6,708 nucleotides of DNA from an uncultured Clostridia bacterium (GTDB lineage: Bacteria > Bacillota > Clostridia > Christensenellales > UBA1242). The position numbers were made by a program, and so were the translations under genes. Each line of letters opens with the position of its first letter. Within the stretch, counting starts at the first letter, position 1. Location of the stretch: positions 1-6,708 of the forward strand of contig CANQBU010000067.1 in assembly GCA_947589615.1 (NCBI GenBank), read 5' to 3'. Positions 1-6,243 of the stretch are shown piece by piece. Under the pieces are notes generated by a model. It saw only the letters and a program-made list of their open reading frames with translations. It was not told the origin of the DNA and did not search any database.

Positions 1-120
1 GGTGCGAGTGCAAACTTAAAAGAAATTTTTGGGATAGAAGCACAAAAAAAGGAAAACATTATTAGGGCGGAGTATATATCTAGCAGGGTGAAAGAATTAT
101 CACAAAGGAGGCTAGTATGA
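1..120 (+). CDS. mcsB: Protein arginine kinase McsB, C-terminal end only (partial)
   Basis: Frame 1 is open from the left edge and ends at a TGA at 118-120, giving the last 39 residues of a protein. The tail contains ANLKEIFG followed by IIRAEYISSRVKEL. This resembles the end of McsB, where a 'PANLQ' segment is followed by a D-(I/V)-(I/L)-RA-x-x-I-R-x-x-L helix. McsB phosphorylates arginines on misfolded proteins and on the repressor CtsR, tagging them for ClpC-ClpP. Its stop overlaps the clpC start by four bases (ATGA), as expected for the ctsR-mcsA-mcsB-clpC operon of Bacillota, and this context carries much of the assignment. The kinase catalytic core lies outside the window, so the activity cannot be judged. 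The last codons double as the ribosome binding site of clpC. Confidence 0.72.
   Translation, partial: GASANLKEIFGIEAQKKENIIRAEYISSRVKELSQRRLV
104..111 (+). promoter_or_regulatory. Shine-Dalgarno sequence of clpC, inside the end of mcsB
   Basis: AAAGGAGG lies five bases before the clpC ATG at 117, within the last sense codons of the upstream reading frame. It fixes the clpC start. Together with the ATGA stop/start overlap it suggests translational coupling of mcsB and clpC. Confidence 0.85.
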
Positions 121-2573
121 ATTATCAATCATCTTCTTTTTCAGACAATATTCAAAAAGTTATAAAAAATGCAAGTAAATTTGCATTGAGATTTGGCTCG
201 AATTTAATTGGAAGCGAGCATATTTTATATGGACTTGCAAGCGTAAAAGATTGCCTCGCTTCAAAAATGCTTTCAGATTTTGGGGTGACCGAACAAAGTT
301 TATTCGAATTCTTCGAAGACAATGTAAGCCAAGATGATCTGTTTGGGCTTAGCGGTGAGGTGGAGATGACTCCAAGGACAAAGGATTTGTTTAGGGTTGC
401 TCAGCAAATTGCAATTTCTATGAACCATTCCTTTTTGGGGACTGAACATCTTTTGCTTGCCCTTTTGACTTCGACGGGCAGTGTTGCATACAGAATTTTG
501 GTAGGGCAATATGGTGTTGATGTAGAGGCATTAAAAGTAAAACTTTTATCATCGTTGTCATTTAATGCCAATGTAAAAGAGGAAAAAAGTGAAAGCAGCA
601 AAAATCAACAGGTGGGCAGTAGTCTTCCGGACAAACTACTAGATATGGGGACTGATATCACATTAAAGGCAAAAGAGCATAAGTTAGATCCAGTAATTGG
701 ACGTGAGGAAGAAATTCAAAGACTTGTTGAAATTCTATGCAGAAAGACAAAAAACAATCCTGTTCTTATAGGCGAAGCGGGCGTGGGGAAAACGGCTGTT
801 GTTGAAGGACTTGCACAAGCGATTGTGTCGGGCGATGTTCCTGAAATTTTAAAGGATAAAATAATTTATTCTCTTGAAATTGGCGGACTTATGGCTGGCA
901 CAAAATACAGAGGTGCAATGGAAGAGAAATTAAAAGACGCTATAGAAACAATAATTGAAAGCAAAAATATAATTGTGTTTATTGATGAAATTCACACACT
1001 TGCACAAGCAGGCTCGGAAAAAGGTGAAACATCGCCATCTGATATGTTAAAACCATATCTTGCAAGGGGAGAACTTCAAACAATTGGAGCGACAACAACA
1101 GATGAATACAGAAAATTTATTGAAAAGGACAAGGCTCTTGAAAGAAGATTTCAGCCTATAATGGTCGCTCCACCATCTGTTGAGCAAACAATTCAGATTT
1201 TGAAGGGATTAAAAGACAGTTATGAGGCCTTTCATAAAATTACAATTACAGATGAGGCAATAGAGGCTGCAGCCGTTTTGTCGGATAGATATATTTCAGA
1301 TCGAAGTTTGCCGGATAAGGCGATAGACCTAATTGATGAGGCAAGCTCAAAAGCAAAGGTAAACTTTACCGTCAAACCGCAAGAGGTTAGGGCGATTGAA
1401 GAAAAAATAAAATCATTATCGGCAAACAGAGATGAGGCTAGTTTGCAGCGTAACTATGAAAAAGCGGCAAAACTTCAGTCGGAAATTATAAATTTGGAAA
1501 ATGACCTTAATCAGGCAAACAAGAAATTCGATGTTAAGAAAAATAAGTCAAATATAAATTCAATCGGGGCAAATGAAATCGCCGAAGTTGTCTCAAAGTG
1601 GACGGGAATTCCGGTGACGAAAATAACAGAAAGCGAGAAGGAAAAACTTGTTCATCTTGAAGACATATTGCATAGACGTGTCGTTGGTCAAGATGAGGCT
1701 GTCGAGGCGGTCGCAAAGGCGATAAGACGATCAAGAGTGGGATTGCAAGACAGCAAACGACCAATCGGCTCCTTCTTATTTATGGGGCAAACGGGTGTAG
1801 GAAAAACTGAATTATGCAAAGCGATTGCCGAAGCGATGTTTGATGATGAAAATAATATTATTCGAATAGATATGAGCGAATATATGGAATCGCATAGCGT
1901 CTCGAAACTAATAGGCTCACCTCCTGGATATGTGGGCTATGAAGAGGGGGGACAACTTACCGAGCAAGTTCGAAGAAAGCCATATTCCGTCATTTTGTTT
2001 GATGAAATTGAAAAGGCGCACCCTGACATTTTCAATGCACTTTTACAAATTCTCGATGACGGAAGATTGACTGATGGACAAGGCAGAACGGTTTCTTTTA
2101 AAAATTGTATAATAATTATGACAAGCAACCTTGGTTCAAAAGAGGTAAAGGAACAACGCAAACAATTAGGTTTTGGCTATCATGAAGATGAAGAAGAGAT
2201 TGATTCTAAGAAAATATACATGGATGCATTAAAGAACAAGTTTAAACCAGAGTTAATTAATAGGATTGATGTAATATGCATATTTGATCCTCTTAGCAGG
2301 CAAGATTTAATAAAAATTGCGAAAATTTTGATAAAAAACATAAATAAAAGGCTGAAAGAGAAGAATTTATCTTTAAAAATGACAGAGGACGCCCTTGAGT
2401 TTATAGTTGAAAAAGGCTCTAATGTAGAATATGGAGCGCGACCATTAAAGAGGTTTATTCAACAAGAGGTTGAGGACCAAATTGCAGAAAAAATATTACT
2501 GGGCAGCCTCAATAAAGAGGGTGGAATAATCATTGATGTGGAAAATGGCAAATTAACTTTTAACAACAATTAA
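117..2573 (+). CDS. clpC: ClpC, AAA+ protein unfoldase of the ClpCP protease
   Basis: This is an 818-residue cytoplasmic Hsp100 ATPase that unfolds substrates and threads them into ClpP. Residues 1-145 hold two Clp-N repeats. E34 (GSEH) and E110 (GTEH) match the B. subtilis glutamates E32 and E106 known to bind phosphoarginine, which fits the upstream mcsB. The first AAA+ domain has Walker A GEAGVGKT (219-226), a Walker B ending in DEIH (290-293), pore loop GTKYRG (261-266) and arginines R343-R344. The middle region (about 420-480) includes a UVR-like stretch, NYEKAAKLQSEI (446-457). The second AAA+ domain has Walker A GQTGVGKT (557-564, Q where P is usual), Walker B with DE at 629-630, pore loop GYVGY (604-608), sensor TSNLG (669-673), arginine finger R716 and sensor-2 GAR (773-775). 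LGF at 684-686 is the probable ClpP-docking loop. The length is normal for ClpC and it appears intact. CtsR regulation is likely from family knowledge, but the operon promoter is outside the window. Confidence 0.97.
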   Translation: MNYQSSSFSDNIQKVIKNASKFALRFGSNLIGSEHILYGLASVKDCLASKMLSDFGVTEQSLFEFFEDNVSQDDLFGLSGEVEMTPRTKDLFRVAQQIAISMNHSFLGTEHLLLALLTSTGSVAYRILVGQYGVDVEALKVKLLSSLSFNANVKEEKSESSKNQQVGSSLPDKLLDMGTDITLKAKEHKLDPVIGREEEIQRLVEILCRKTKNNPVLIGEAGVGKTAVVEGLAQAIVSGDVPEILKDKIIYSLEIGGLMAGTKYRGAMEEKLKDAIETIIESKNIIVFIDEIHTLAQAGSEKGETSPSDMLKPYLARGELQTIGATTTDEYRKFIEKDKALERRFQPIMVAPPSVEQTIQILKGLKDSYEAFHKITITDEAIEAAAVLSDRYISDRSLPDKAIDLIDEASSKAKVNFTVKPQEVRAIEEKIKSLSANRDEASLQRNYEKAAKLQSEIINLENDLNQANKKFDVKKNKSNINSIGANEIAEVVSKWTGIPVTKITESEKEKLVHLEDILHRRVVGQDEAVEAVAKAIRRSRVGLQDSKRPIGSFLFMGQTGVGKTELCKAIAEAMFDDENNIIRIDMSEYMESHSVSKLIGSPPGYVGYEEGGQLTEQVRRKPYSVILFDEIEKAHPDIFNALLQILDDGRLTDGQGRTVSFKNCIIIMTSNLGSKEVKEQRKQLGFGYHEDEEEIDSKKIYMDALKNKFKPELINRIDVICIFDPLSRQDLIKIAKILIKNINKRLKEKNLSLKMTEDALEFIVEKGSNVEYGARPLKRFIQQEVEDQIAEKILLGSLNKEGGIIIDVENGKLTFNNN

Positions 2574-2581
2574 AATTTGTT

Positions 2582-2609
2582 TTGAAAAAAATAAAAAGTT
2601 TGTTAGAAT
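2582..2609 (+). promoter_or_regulatory. Possible sigma-A promoter for hpf
   Basis: TTGAAA (2582-2587) and TAGAAT (2604-2609) are separated by 16 bases, each matching the consensus at five of six positions. A TG dinucleotide at 2601-2602 makes an extended -10. It sits in the 55-base gap between clpC and hpf, where there is no terminator. Transcription would begin near 2614-2616, leaving a leader of only about 15 bases with the Shine-Dalgarno almost at the 5' end. The tightness of that layout and the general AT-richness leave real doubt. No CtsR box or CIRCE element is visible in the gap. Confidence 0.42.
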
Positions 2610-2628
2610 ATAGATACGGAGGTAGCGA

Positions 2629-3165
2629 ATGAAATTAGAAATTTTAGAAAGGGGTGGCTATAAAGTCAGCCAAAGACTTGAAAGGATATTGACTGAAAAG
2701 TTGACGAGACTTGAGAAATACTTTGAAGATACAATGAATGTAAAAGTTGTTTGTTCAAGGACCGCAAAACAAGAAAAACTTGAAATCACAGTTTCAAGTA
2801 AAGGGCTTATGTATAGAAGCGAGGTAACAAGCGACAATATGTATAACAATATTGATTTTGCATTGCCAAAACTGGAAAAACAAATAGTCAGAAACAGTGA
2901 AAAGAGAAAGATGATACGTGCCAGGGGGTCAAAACAAGAGAACTTCTTGCCATTTGAATTTATTGAAGAAGAGCCTGAACAACTTCCTGATGTATTCAAA
3001 ACAAAAACTTTTGAGTTACAACCTATGCTTGTTGATGAAGCGAGGTTTGCAATTGAGCGTTTAGGACATGACTTTTATGTATTCATCAATGCTGAAAACG
3101 ATAAAATAAATATAATTTATAGAAGAAAAGATGGTAAATTTGGTTTAATTGACTTAGTTTACTAA
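2629..3165 (+). CDS. hpf: Long-form ribosome hibernation promoting factor HPF
   Basis: The product has 178 residues, typical of long HPF. Residues 1-100 form the S30AE/YfiA domain that binds the 30S decoding region. A short variable linker (about 100-120) follows, then a C-terminal dimerisation domain (about 121-178). The latter carries the hallmark signature EARFAIERLGHDFYVFINA (137-155) and YRRKDGKFGLI (164-174). Long HPFs join two 70S ribosomes into inactive 100S particles in stationary phase or stress. The ATG is chosen because GGAGG (2618-2622) lies six bases upstream and the protein begins with the expected MKLEILERGG strand. Its place directly after clpC is less usual, since hpf is often next to secA in Bacillota. 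It may be expressed both by readthrough from clpC and from its own promoter. A strong terminator follows the stop. Confidence 0.95.
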   Translation: MKLEILERGGYKVSQRLERILTEKLTRLEKYFEDTMNVKVVCSRTAKQEKLEITVSSKGLMYRSEVTSDNMYNNIDFALPKLEKQIVRNSEKRKMIRARGSKQENFLPFEFIEEEPEQLPDVFKTKTFELQPMLVDEARFAIERLGHDFYVFINAENDKINIIYRRKDGKFGLIDLVY

Positions 3166-3180
3166 AAATAACTAAATAAA

Positions 3181-3222
3181 AAGAAAGAACATATTGAATT
3201 AAAAACCAATATGTTCTTTTTT
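3181..3222. terminator. Hairpin terminator between convergent hpf and the ABC transporter gene, probably bidirectional
   Basis: A perfect 13-bp stem pairs 3184-3196 with 3207-3219 around a 10-base loop (3197-3206), and it can extend to 16 bp with one G-U pair. On the plus strand the right arm runs into six T residues (3217-3222), a good intrinsic terminator for hpf. Read on the minus strand, the hairpin is followed by a T-rich stretch (CTTTTTATTT), so it can also end transcription of the gene that stops at 3294. No better hairpin was found between 3223 and 3293. Confidence 0.85.
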
Positions 3223-3293
3223 GTAGGAAAGCAAGAATAGAAGCGAGATGTTTTCTTTTTATATTGTAAATCTTGCGTTTAGAAGGATAAGTT

Positions 3294-4949
3294 TTAAAAT
3301 TTTATCACATTATCGCTTATTTCCACCAATCTTTTATCATGAGAAACCACTATGACAATGGAATTTTCTTTTAATTCGACAATTTTCGACAATACCTTTT
3401 CTACATTTTTACTATCAAGGTCGTTTGTAGGCTCATCGAAAATGTAAATTTCCGAATCTTTTGAGAAACTTCTTATAAGATTTATTCTTCTTTTTTCTCC
3501 TCCCGAAAGAATATTTTTGATAGATTCATTTGCTTGATTTCTCTCAAATAATTCTTGCAAGTTGAAGTCTTTTATCAGTTCTTTTGTTTTTTCATTAAGT
3601 TGTAGCTCGGGATACATGACATTTTCTTCAAAGTTTCTGTCAAACAAATTTTCTTCTTGAAAAGCCAAGGACACTCTGTCATTTTCAAAAAACAGAGAAT
3701 TTATTTCATATTTATCATTTATTATTATTTCGCCACTTTTGTATTCTTTTAGTCCAAGCAGACAGTTTATGAGTGAGGTTTTTCCACTTCCGCTGCCTCC
3801 TGCAAGACAATTTATTTGTCCTTTATAGAAATTAACTTCTGGTATTAACTTGGAAAATTCTCCTATTTCAATATCCATATTTTTCATTGTAATTTTGTTT
3901 ATTTTTTCCTCTTTAGGCAAAACTTTTCCAAGAGCAATAATATTTTCAGGCTTTTCTTTTAAAAGAAGAAGGCGTGAAATTTTTATTGAATATTGTTGAA
4001 CATTTCCCATGACGAAGGCAAGGTCTTCATATTTATTAAATACATCAAGCACGTATGGAATAATAATTATTAATGAAGAAATGATGTCGGCATTCGACAT
4101 TGTTTTGCTATTTAAAACGAGGAGGACAATTCCAATTGTGCTTGCATATTCGATTATGTGAGTAAATGTCCAATAAATGAGGTAGGTGTTTAATTTTTTC
4201 TTTTGATTTTTGTAATTTTCATCATTAAGCGTTTTTAGAATTTGATATTCTCGTTCCCTTGTTTTGAAAAATCCTATAAAAGGTAGGTTTTCGATATTGT
4301 TAAGAAAGTGGTTGTTTTGTCTGCCGCTTATTTTTTCAAGAATTTTATTAATTTTATTGTCCATGACAATTCTATAGCAAATGGAAAGGTTCATAATAGC
4401 AAGAGTTGCGAGAATAATAAGCAGGGCGTAAATGTTAATAACCGCGATGTATATACAAGAAAAGATTGCAACAATTATAGGTGTGAATATTTTGATTAAG
4501 AAATCTTCAAAGAAAGAAAATACTTGGTCGCTAGCGCTTTTAACGATGTAACTAGCTTCGCCATTTGTCATGTTCAAATTGAAATTTTTTCTATATTCCA
4601 AAATGTAGTTTAGTGCTTCGATATGTGTTTTATTACTCATTCTATAGGCAAAAAGTTTCATAAAAGCACGCAAAGCGCTTGCTGTTATCTGTAAAACTGG
4701 CAGGAAGGCAAATGCAATTAAAATTAAAGAAGTGTTTGAAAGGCTGTCAGGGAATTTAATAAAAAGAATTGATGCTGAGTTTCCTGAGAGTTTAGATATA
4801 ACACAAGATGTAATAAGTGGAATTAAAAGGAAGGTGAAAGAACGAAGAATGCAAGCAAAAAGAAGGACTATAAAAATAGCCTTATCCTTTTTATTTCCTA
4901 TTTTCCATAAAAGTTTACAAGCGGGGAAGAATCCAAATTTTTTATCCAT
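3294..4949 (-). CDS. ABC half-transporter, fused membrane and ATPase domains, substrate unknown
   Basis: This 551-residue protein has the layout of a type IV (exporter-fold) half-transporter that would act as a dimer in the cell membrane. Hydrophobic segments suggest six transmembrane helices at about 24-50, 74-92, 151-171, 172-192, 257-281 and 287-305. The ATPase domain (about 353-551) is complete: Walker A GGSGSGKT (384-391), Q-loop Q431, signature LSGGEKRR (481-488), Walker B IYIFDEP with catalytic E506, D-loop LDS, and switch H537 in VSHD. The protein ends soon after the switch, so the C-terminal part of the ATPase domain is short. All catalytic residues are present, so a homodimer would have two working sites. 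There is no peptidase domain and no signal peptide. It is a single-gene unit flanked by terminators. Candidate families include CydCD-like, lipid or peptide exporters, but neither sequence nor neighbours decide between them. The start at 4949 has no Shine-Dalgarno sequence, and no other in-frame ATG occurs before residue 97. Confidence 0.9.
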   Translation of the reverse strand: MDKKFGFFPACKLLWKIGNKKDKAIFIVLLFACILRSFTFLLIPLITSCVISKLSGNSASILFIKFPDSLSNTSLILIAFAFLPVLQITASALRAFMKLFAYRMSNKTHIEALNYILEYRKNFNLNMTNGEASYIVKSASDQVFSFFEDFLIKIFTPIIVAIFSCIYIAVINIYALLIILATLAIMNLSICYRIVMDNKINKILEKISGRQNNHFLNNIENLPFIGFFKTREREYQILKTLNDENYKNQKKKLNTYLIYWTFTHIIEYASTIGIVLLVLNSKTMSNADIISSLIIIIPYVLDVFNKYEDLAFVMGNVQQYSIKISRLLLLKEKPENIIALGKVLPKEEKINKITMKNMDIEIGEFSKLIPEVNFYKGQINCLAGGSGSGKTSLINCLLGLKEYKSGEIIINDKYEINSLFFENDRVSLAFQEENLFDRNFEENVMYPELQLNEKTKELIKDFNLQELFERNQANESIKNILSGGEKRRINLIRSFSKDSEIYIFDEPTNDLDSKNVEKVLSKIVELKENSIVIVVSHDKRLVEISDNVIKF

Positions 4950-4955
4950 GACTAA

Positions 4956-4984
4956 AATATAACAAAAATGGCTCTAAAAGTCAA
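4956..4984 (-). promoter_or_regulatory. Strong sigma-A-type promoter of the ABC transporter gene, predicting a leaderless mRNA
   Basis: On the minus strand TTGACT (4984-4979) and TATATT (4961-4956) are separated by exactly 17 bases. Each hexamer matches the consensus at five of six positions. A TG one base before the -10 hexamer makes an extended -10. The upstream flank (4985-5083) is almost pure A/T, as in an UP element. Only six bases (TTAGTC) lie between the -10 and the ATG, so the usual start distance of seven bases falls on the A of the start codon at 4949. Confidence 0.72.
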
Positions 4985-5083
4985 TAATTAGTTTAAAAAT
5001 AATAATAAATAAGCATTTTTAACAAAAAAGATAAATTTAACGAAAAATTAAAAAATAAAGTCATTTAAAAAATATTTAAAATA

Positions 5084-5114
5084 ATAAAGAAAAAACGACT
5101 TTTGACAGTCGTTT
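5084..5114 (-). terminator. Intrinsic terminator of rpsT
   Basis: On the minus strand AAACGACT (5114-5107) pairs with AGTCGTTT (5100-5093) around the six-base loop GTCAAA, followed by six T residues (5095-5090) that overlap the stem foot and then more T-rich sequence. The hairpin begins inside the rpsT stop codon (5115-5113), so termination is immediate after translation ends. It separates rpsT from the ABC transporter gene downstream. Confidence 0.85.
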
Positions 5115-5379
5115 ATTTGCTTAAGCTTTCAAGCATTTTTGCATAATGAGCTTTTTTTCTGTTTGCACTATTTTTGTGAATGACATTGTCGCTTGCTGCT
5201 TTGTCCATAAGGGAAACAACTTCGTTGTAAAGATTTTGAGCATTTTCAACTTCTTTGTTTTCAACAGCCAACTTGAATTTTTTAGCAAAAGTGGCAATTC
5301 TTGATTTGATTGCTCTGTTTTCTGCAGTTTTTTTGTCGATCACTTTAACTCTTTTTTCAGCTGATTTAATATTAGGCAT
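5113..5379 (-). CDS. rpsT: 30S ribosomal protein S20
   Basis: The product has 88 residues, normal for S20, is rich in lysine and alanine, and is predicted to be all-helical. S20 is a primary 16S rRNA-binding protein of the small subunit body. The start MPNIKSAEKRVKV is the classic S20 N-terminus, and the C-terminal half carries the conserved NxxxxNKAAxxNVIHKNxANRKKA-type pattern, seen here as DNVIHKNSANRKKAHYAK. The frame stays open 21 codons upstream, but the extension is AT-rich, unlike S20, and bypasses the strong Shine-Dalgarno sequence at 5385-5392, so the shorter start is used. The gene has its own promoter and terminator. It is divergent from gpr, an arrangement also known in Bacillus. 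Confidence 0.97.
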   Translation of the reverse strand: MPNIKSAEKRVKVIDKKTAENRAIKSRIATFAKKFKLAVENKEVENAQNLYNEVVSLMDKAASDNVIHKNSANRKKAHYAKMLESLSK

Positions 5380-5384
5380 ACTTA

Positions 5385-5392
5385 TCTCCTTT
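5385..5392 (-). promoter_or_regulatory. Shine-Dalgarno sequence that sets the rpsT start
   Basis: Minus-strand AAAGGAGA ends five bases before the ATG at 5379 (six after the GGAG core). It argues for the 88-residue product over the longer open frame that begins at 5442. Confidence 0.9.
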
Positions 5393-5413
5393 ATTAATTT
5401 TACTCTAGACAAA

Positions 5414-5442
5414 AGTATAACATAAAAAAAACAAGAAATCAA
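5414..5442 (-). promoter_or_regulatory. Sigma-A-type promoter of rpsT
   Basis: On the minus strand TTGATT (5442-5437) and TATACT (5419-5414) are 17 bases apart, with a TG giving an extended -10. The -35 matches four of six positions and the -10 five of six. Transcription would start near 5406, giving a leader of about 27 bases that contains the Shine-Dalgarno sequence. That is too short for a structured autoregulatory leader. The promoter lies within the 105-base gap shared with divergent gpr. Confidence 0.65.
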
Positions 5443-5484
5443 GTAAAATAAATATTTTTTTTAAATTTTAACAAAATAAATTGT

Positions 5485-6243
5485 ATGTTTGATTTGATAG
5501 ACGAATGTGGTAAGGATTTAAAGCAATATGGTTATACCGTTAAAGACTTGGGAGAATTTGGAATAAAGGAAGCTTACTTAAAAGTCCATGATAAAAAGGA
5601 GAGTGATGAAATTGGGCTTGCCGAAGGCGAGTATTTTATCGTAAACAGCCCATTTTTCAGTGAATTTGGTCAAGATTGTGCAGCTACATTGATTAATAGT
5701 GTTAAAAATAAATTAAAAAGGTGTTTAAAAAACTTTAATTATAAAAAAGATGATAGAGTTTTAATTGTGGGGTTAGGGAATCCAGATATTGATGCCGATA
5801 AACTTGGCAAGAGTGTATTTGATGAAATTGAAATAAAACCAATGGATAAGAAAAATAATATTTTCAAGTTTTGTCCCAACATATTTTTTTACACGGGTAT
5901 AGACACGCTTGAAATAGTGAAAATGCTATCATTAAAATTAAATATAGATTTAATTATAATCATAGATTCACTCACGACTTCGTCGCTTTCTCGTCTTGGT
6001 TCATCTTTTCAAATAACTACATCGGGTATGACGCCCGGTAGCGGGGTAAACAGATTTGGGAATAGGATTTGTAAGGAAACGATTGGAATAAATTGCATAT
6101 CGATAGGAGTGCCATTTATGATATTTTCAAGTAGTATAAAAGATGAAGAGCGAGATATAATACTCACATCAAAAGATGTCAGGGAAGATGTAGAAAATGC
6201 AAGTTTTATTATTTCGCAAGCGTTAAAGGAGGCAATGAAATGA
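5485..6243 (+). CDS. gpr: Germination protease GPR (peptidase family A25), compact form
   Basis: GPR degrades the small acid-soluble DNA-protecting proteins of spores at germination. Supporting motifs are VLIVGLGN (92-99) followed by DADKLGK (103-109), matching the family's GxGN...TPDALGP; YTGIDTLEIVK (136-146); IIIIDSLTTSSLSRL (157-171), matching IDALAARSxxR; TPGSGVNR (183-190); ISIGVPFMI (205-213); and the C-terminal LTSKDVREDVENASFIISQAL helix region. By my recalled alignment with B. megaterium GPR, catalytic D127 and D193 correspond to D105 and D161, both present. At 252 residues it is well below the usual 320-370. It starts near the mature N-terminus with no visible propeptide, lacks the segment normally between the GVPT strand and the C-terminal helix, and has T179 where QIxD(T/S)G has an Asp. 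No Shine-Dalgarno precedes the ATG, and an in-frame stop at 5449 with no canonical start after it limits extension. Family membership is secure, but full activity is less certain. Confidence 0.88.
   Translation: MFDLIDECGKDLKQYGYTVKDLGEFGIKEAYLKVHDKKESDEIGLAEGEYFIVNSPFFSEFGQDCAATLINSVKNKLKRCLKNFNYKKDDRVLIVGLGNPDIDADKLGKSVFDEIEIKPMDKKNNIFKFCPNIFFYTGIDTLEIVKMLSLKLNIDLIIIIDSLTTSSLSRLGSSFQITTSGMTPGSGVNRFGNRICKETIGINCISIGVPFMIFSSSIKDEERDIILTSKDVREDVENASFIISQALKEAMK
6225..6232 (+). promoter_or_regulatory. Shine-Dalgarno sequence of the DUF2953-type gene, inside gpr
   Basis: AAAGGAGG lies in the last codons of gpr, seven bases before the ATG at 6240. It fixes that start rather than the ATG at 6235, which is the penultimate gpr codon and in its own frame is followed by AAA TGA. 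Confidence 0.85.

Noticed and set aside
1534..1764. Antisense open frames inside clpC (also 300-509, 401-601 and 1937-2161, minus strand)
   Set aside because: They lie wholly inside the well-supported clpC frame, have low-complexity or improbable protein sequence, and have no ribosome binding sites or family resemblance.
2658..2999. 113-codon minus-strand open frame across hpf
   Set aside because: It mirrors the hpf coding frame, is rich in Ser, Leu and Phe as expected for a reverse-strand shadow, and has no support of its own.
3231..3276. Inverted repeat GCAAGA / TCTTGC downstream of the ABC transporter gene
   Set aside because: Only 6 bp with a 34-base loop and no T-run, so too weak for a terminator. 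The hairpin at 3184-3219 explains termination better.
4732..4962. Plus-strand open frames over the ABC transporter gene (also 4308-4499)
   Set aside because: They are shadows of a gene with complete ABC motifs and have no recognisable product.
4985..5083. AT-rich gap between the ABC transporter promoter and the rpsT terminator as a small gene, RNA or origin
   Set aside because: No ribosome binding site, stable hairpin, ordered repeats or DnaA-box-like sequence was seen. It is best read as spacer, possibly acting as an UP element.
5415..5427. GTATA (5415-5419) and CATAAAA (5421-5427) as sigma-F or sigma-G promoter parts for gpr
   Set aside because: Each resembles half of a forespore promoter, but neither has its partner at a proper spacing, and the GTATA overlaps the rpsT -10 on the other strand. 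In such AT-rich DNA these matches are expected by chance.
5380..5442. 21-codon N-terminal extension of S20
   Set aside because: The canonical S20 start MPNIKSA follows a strong Shine-Dalgarno. The extension would be translated across the rpsT promoter's -10 element and the Shine-Dalgarno itself.
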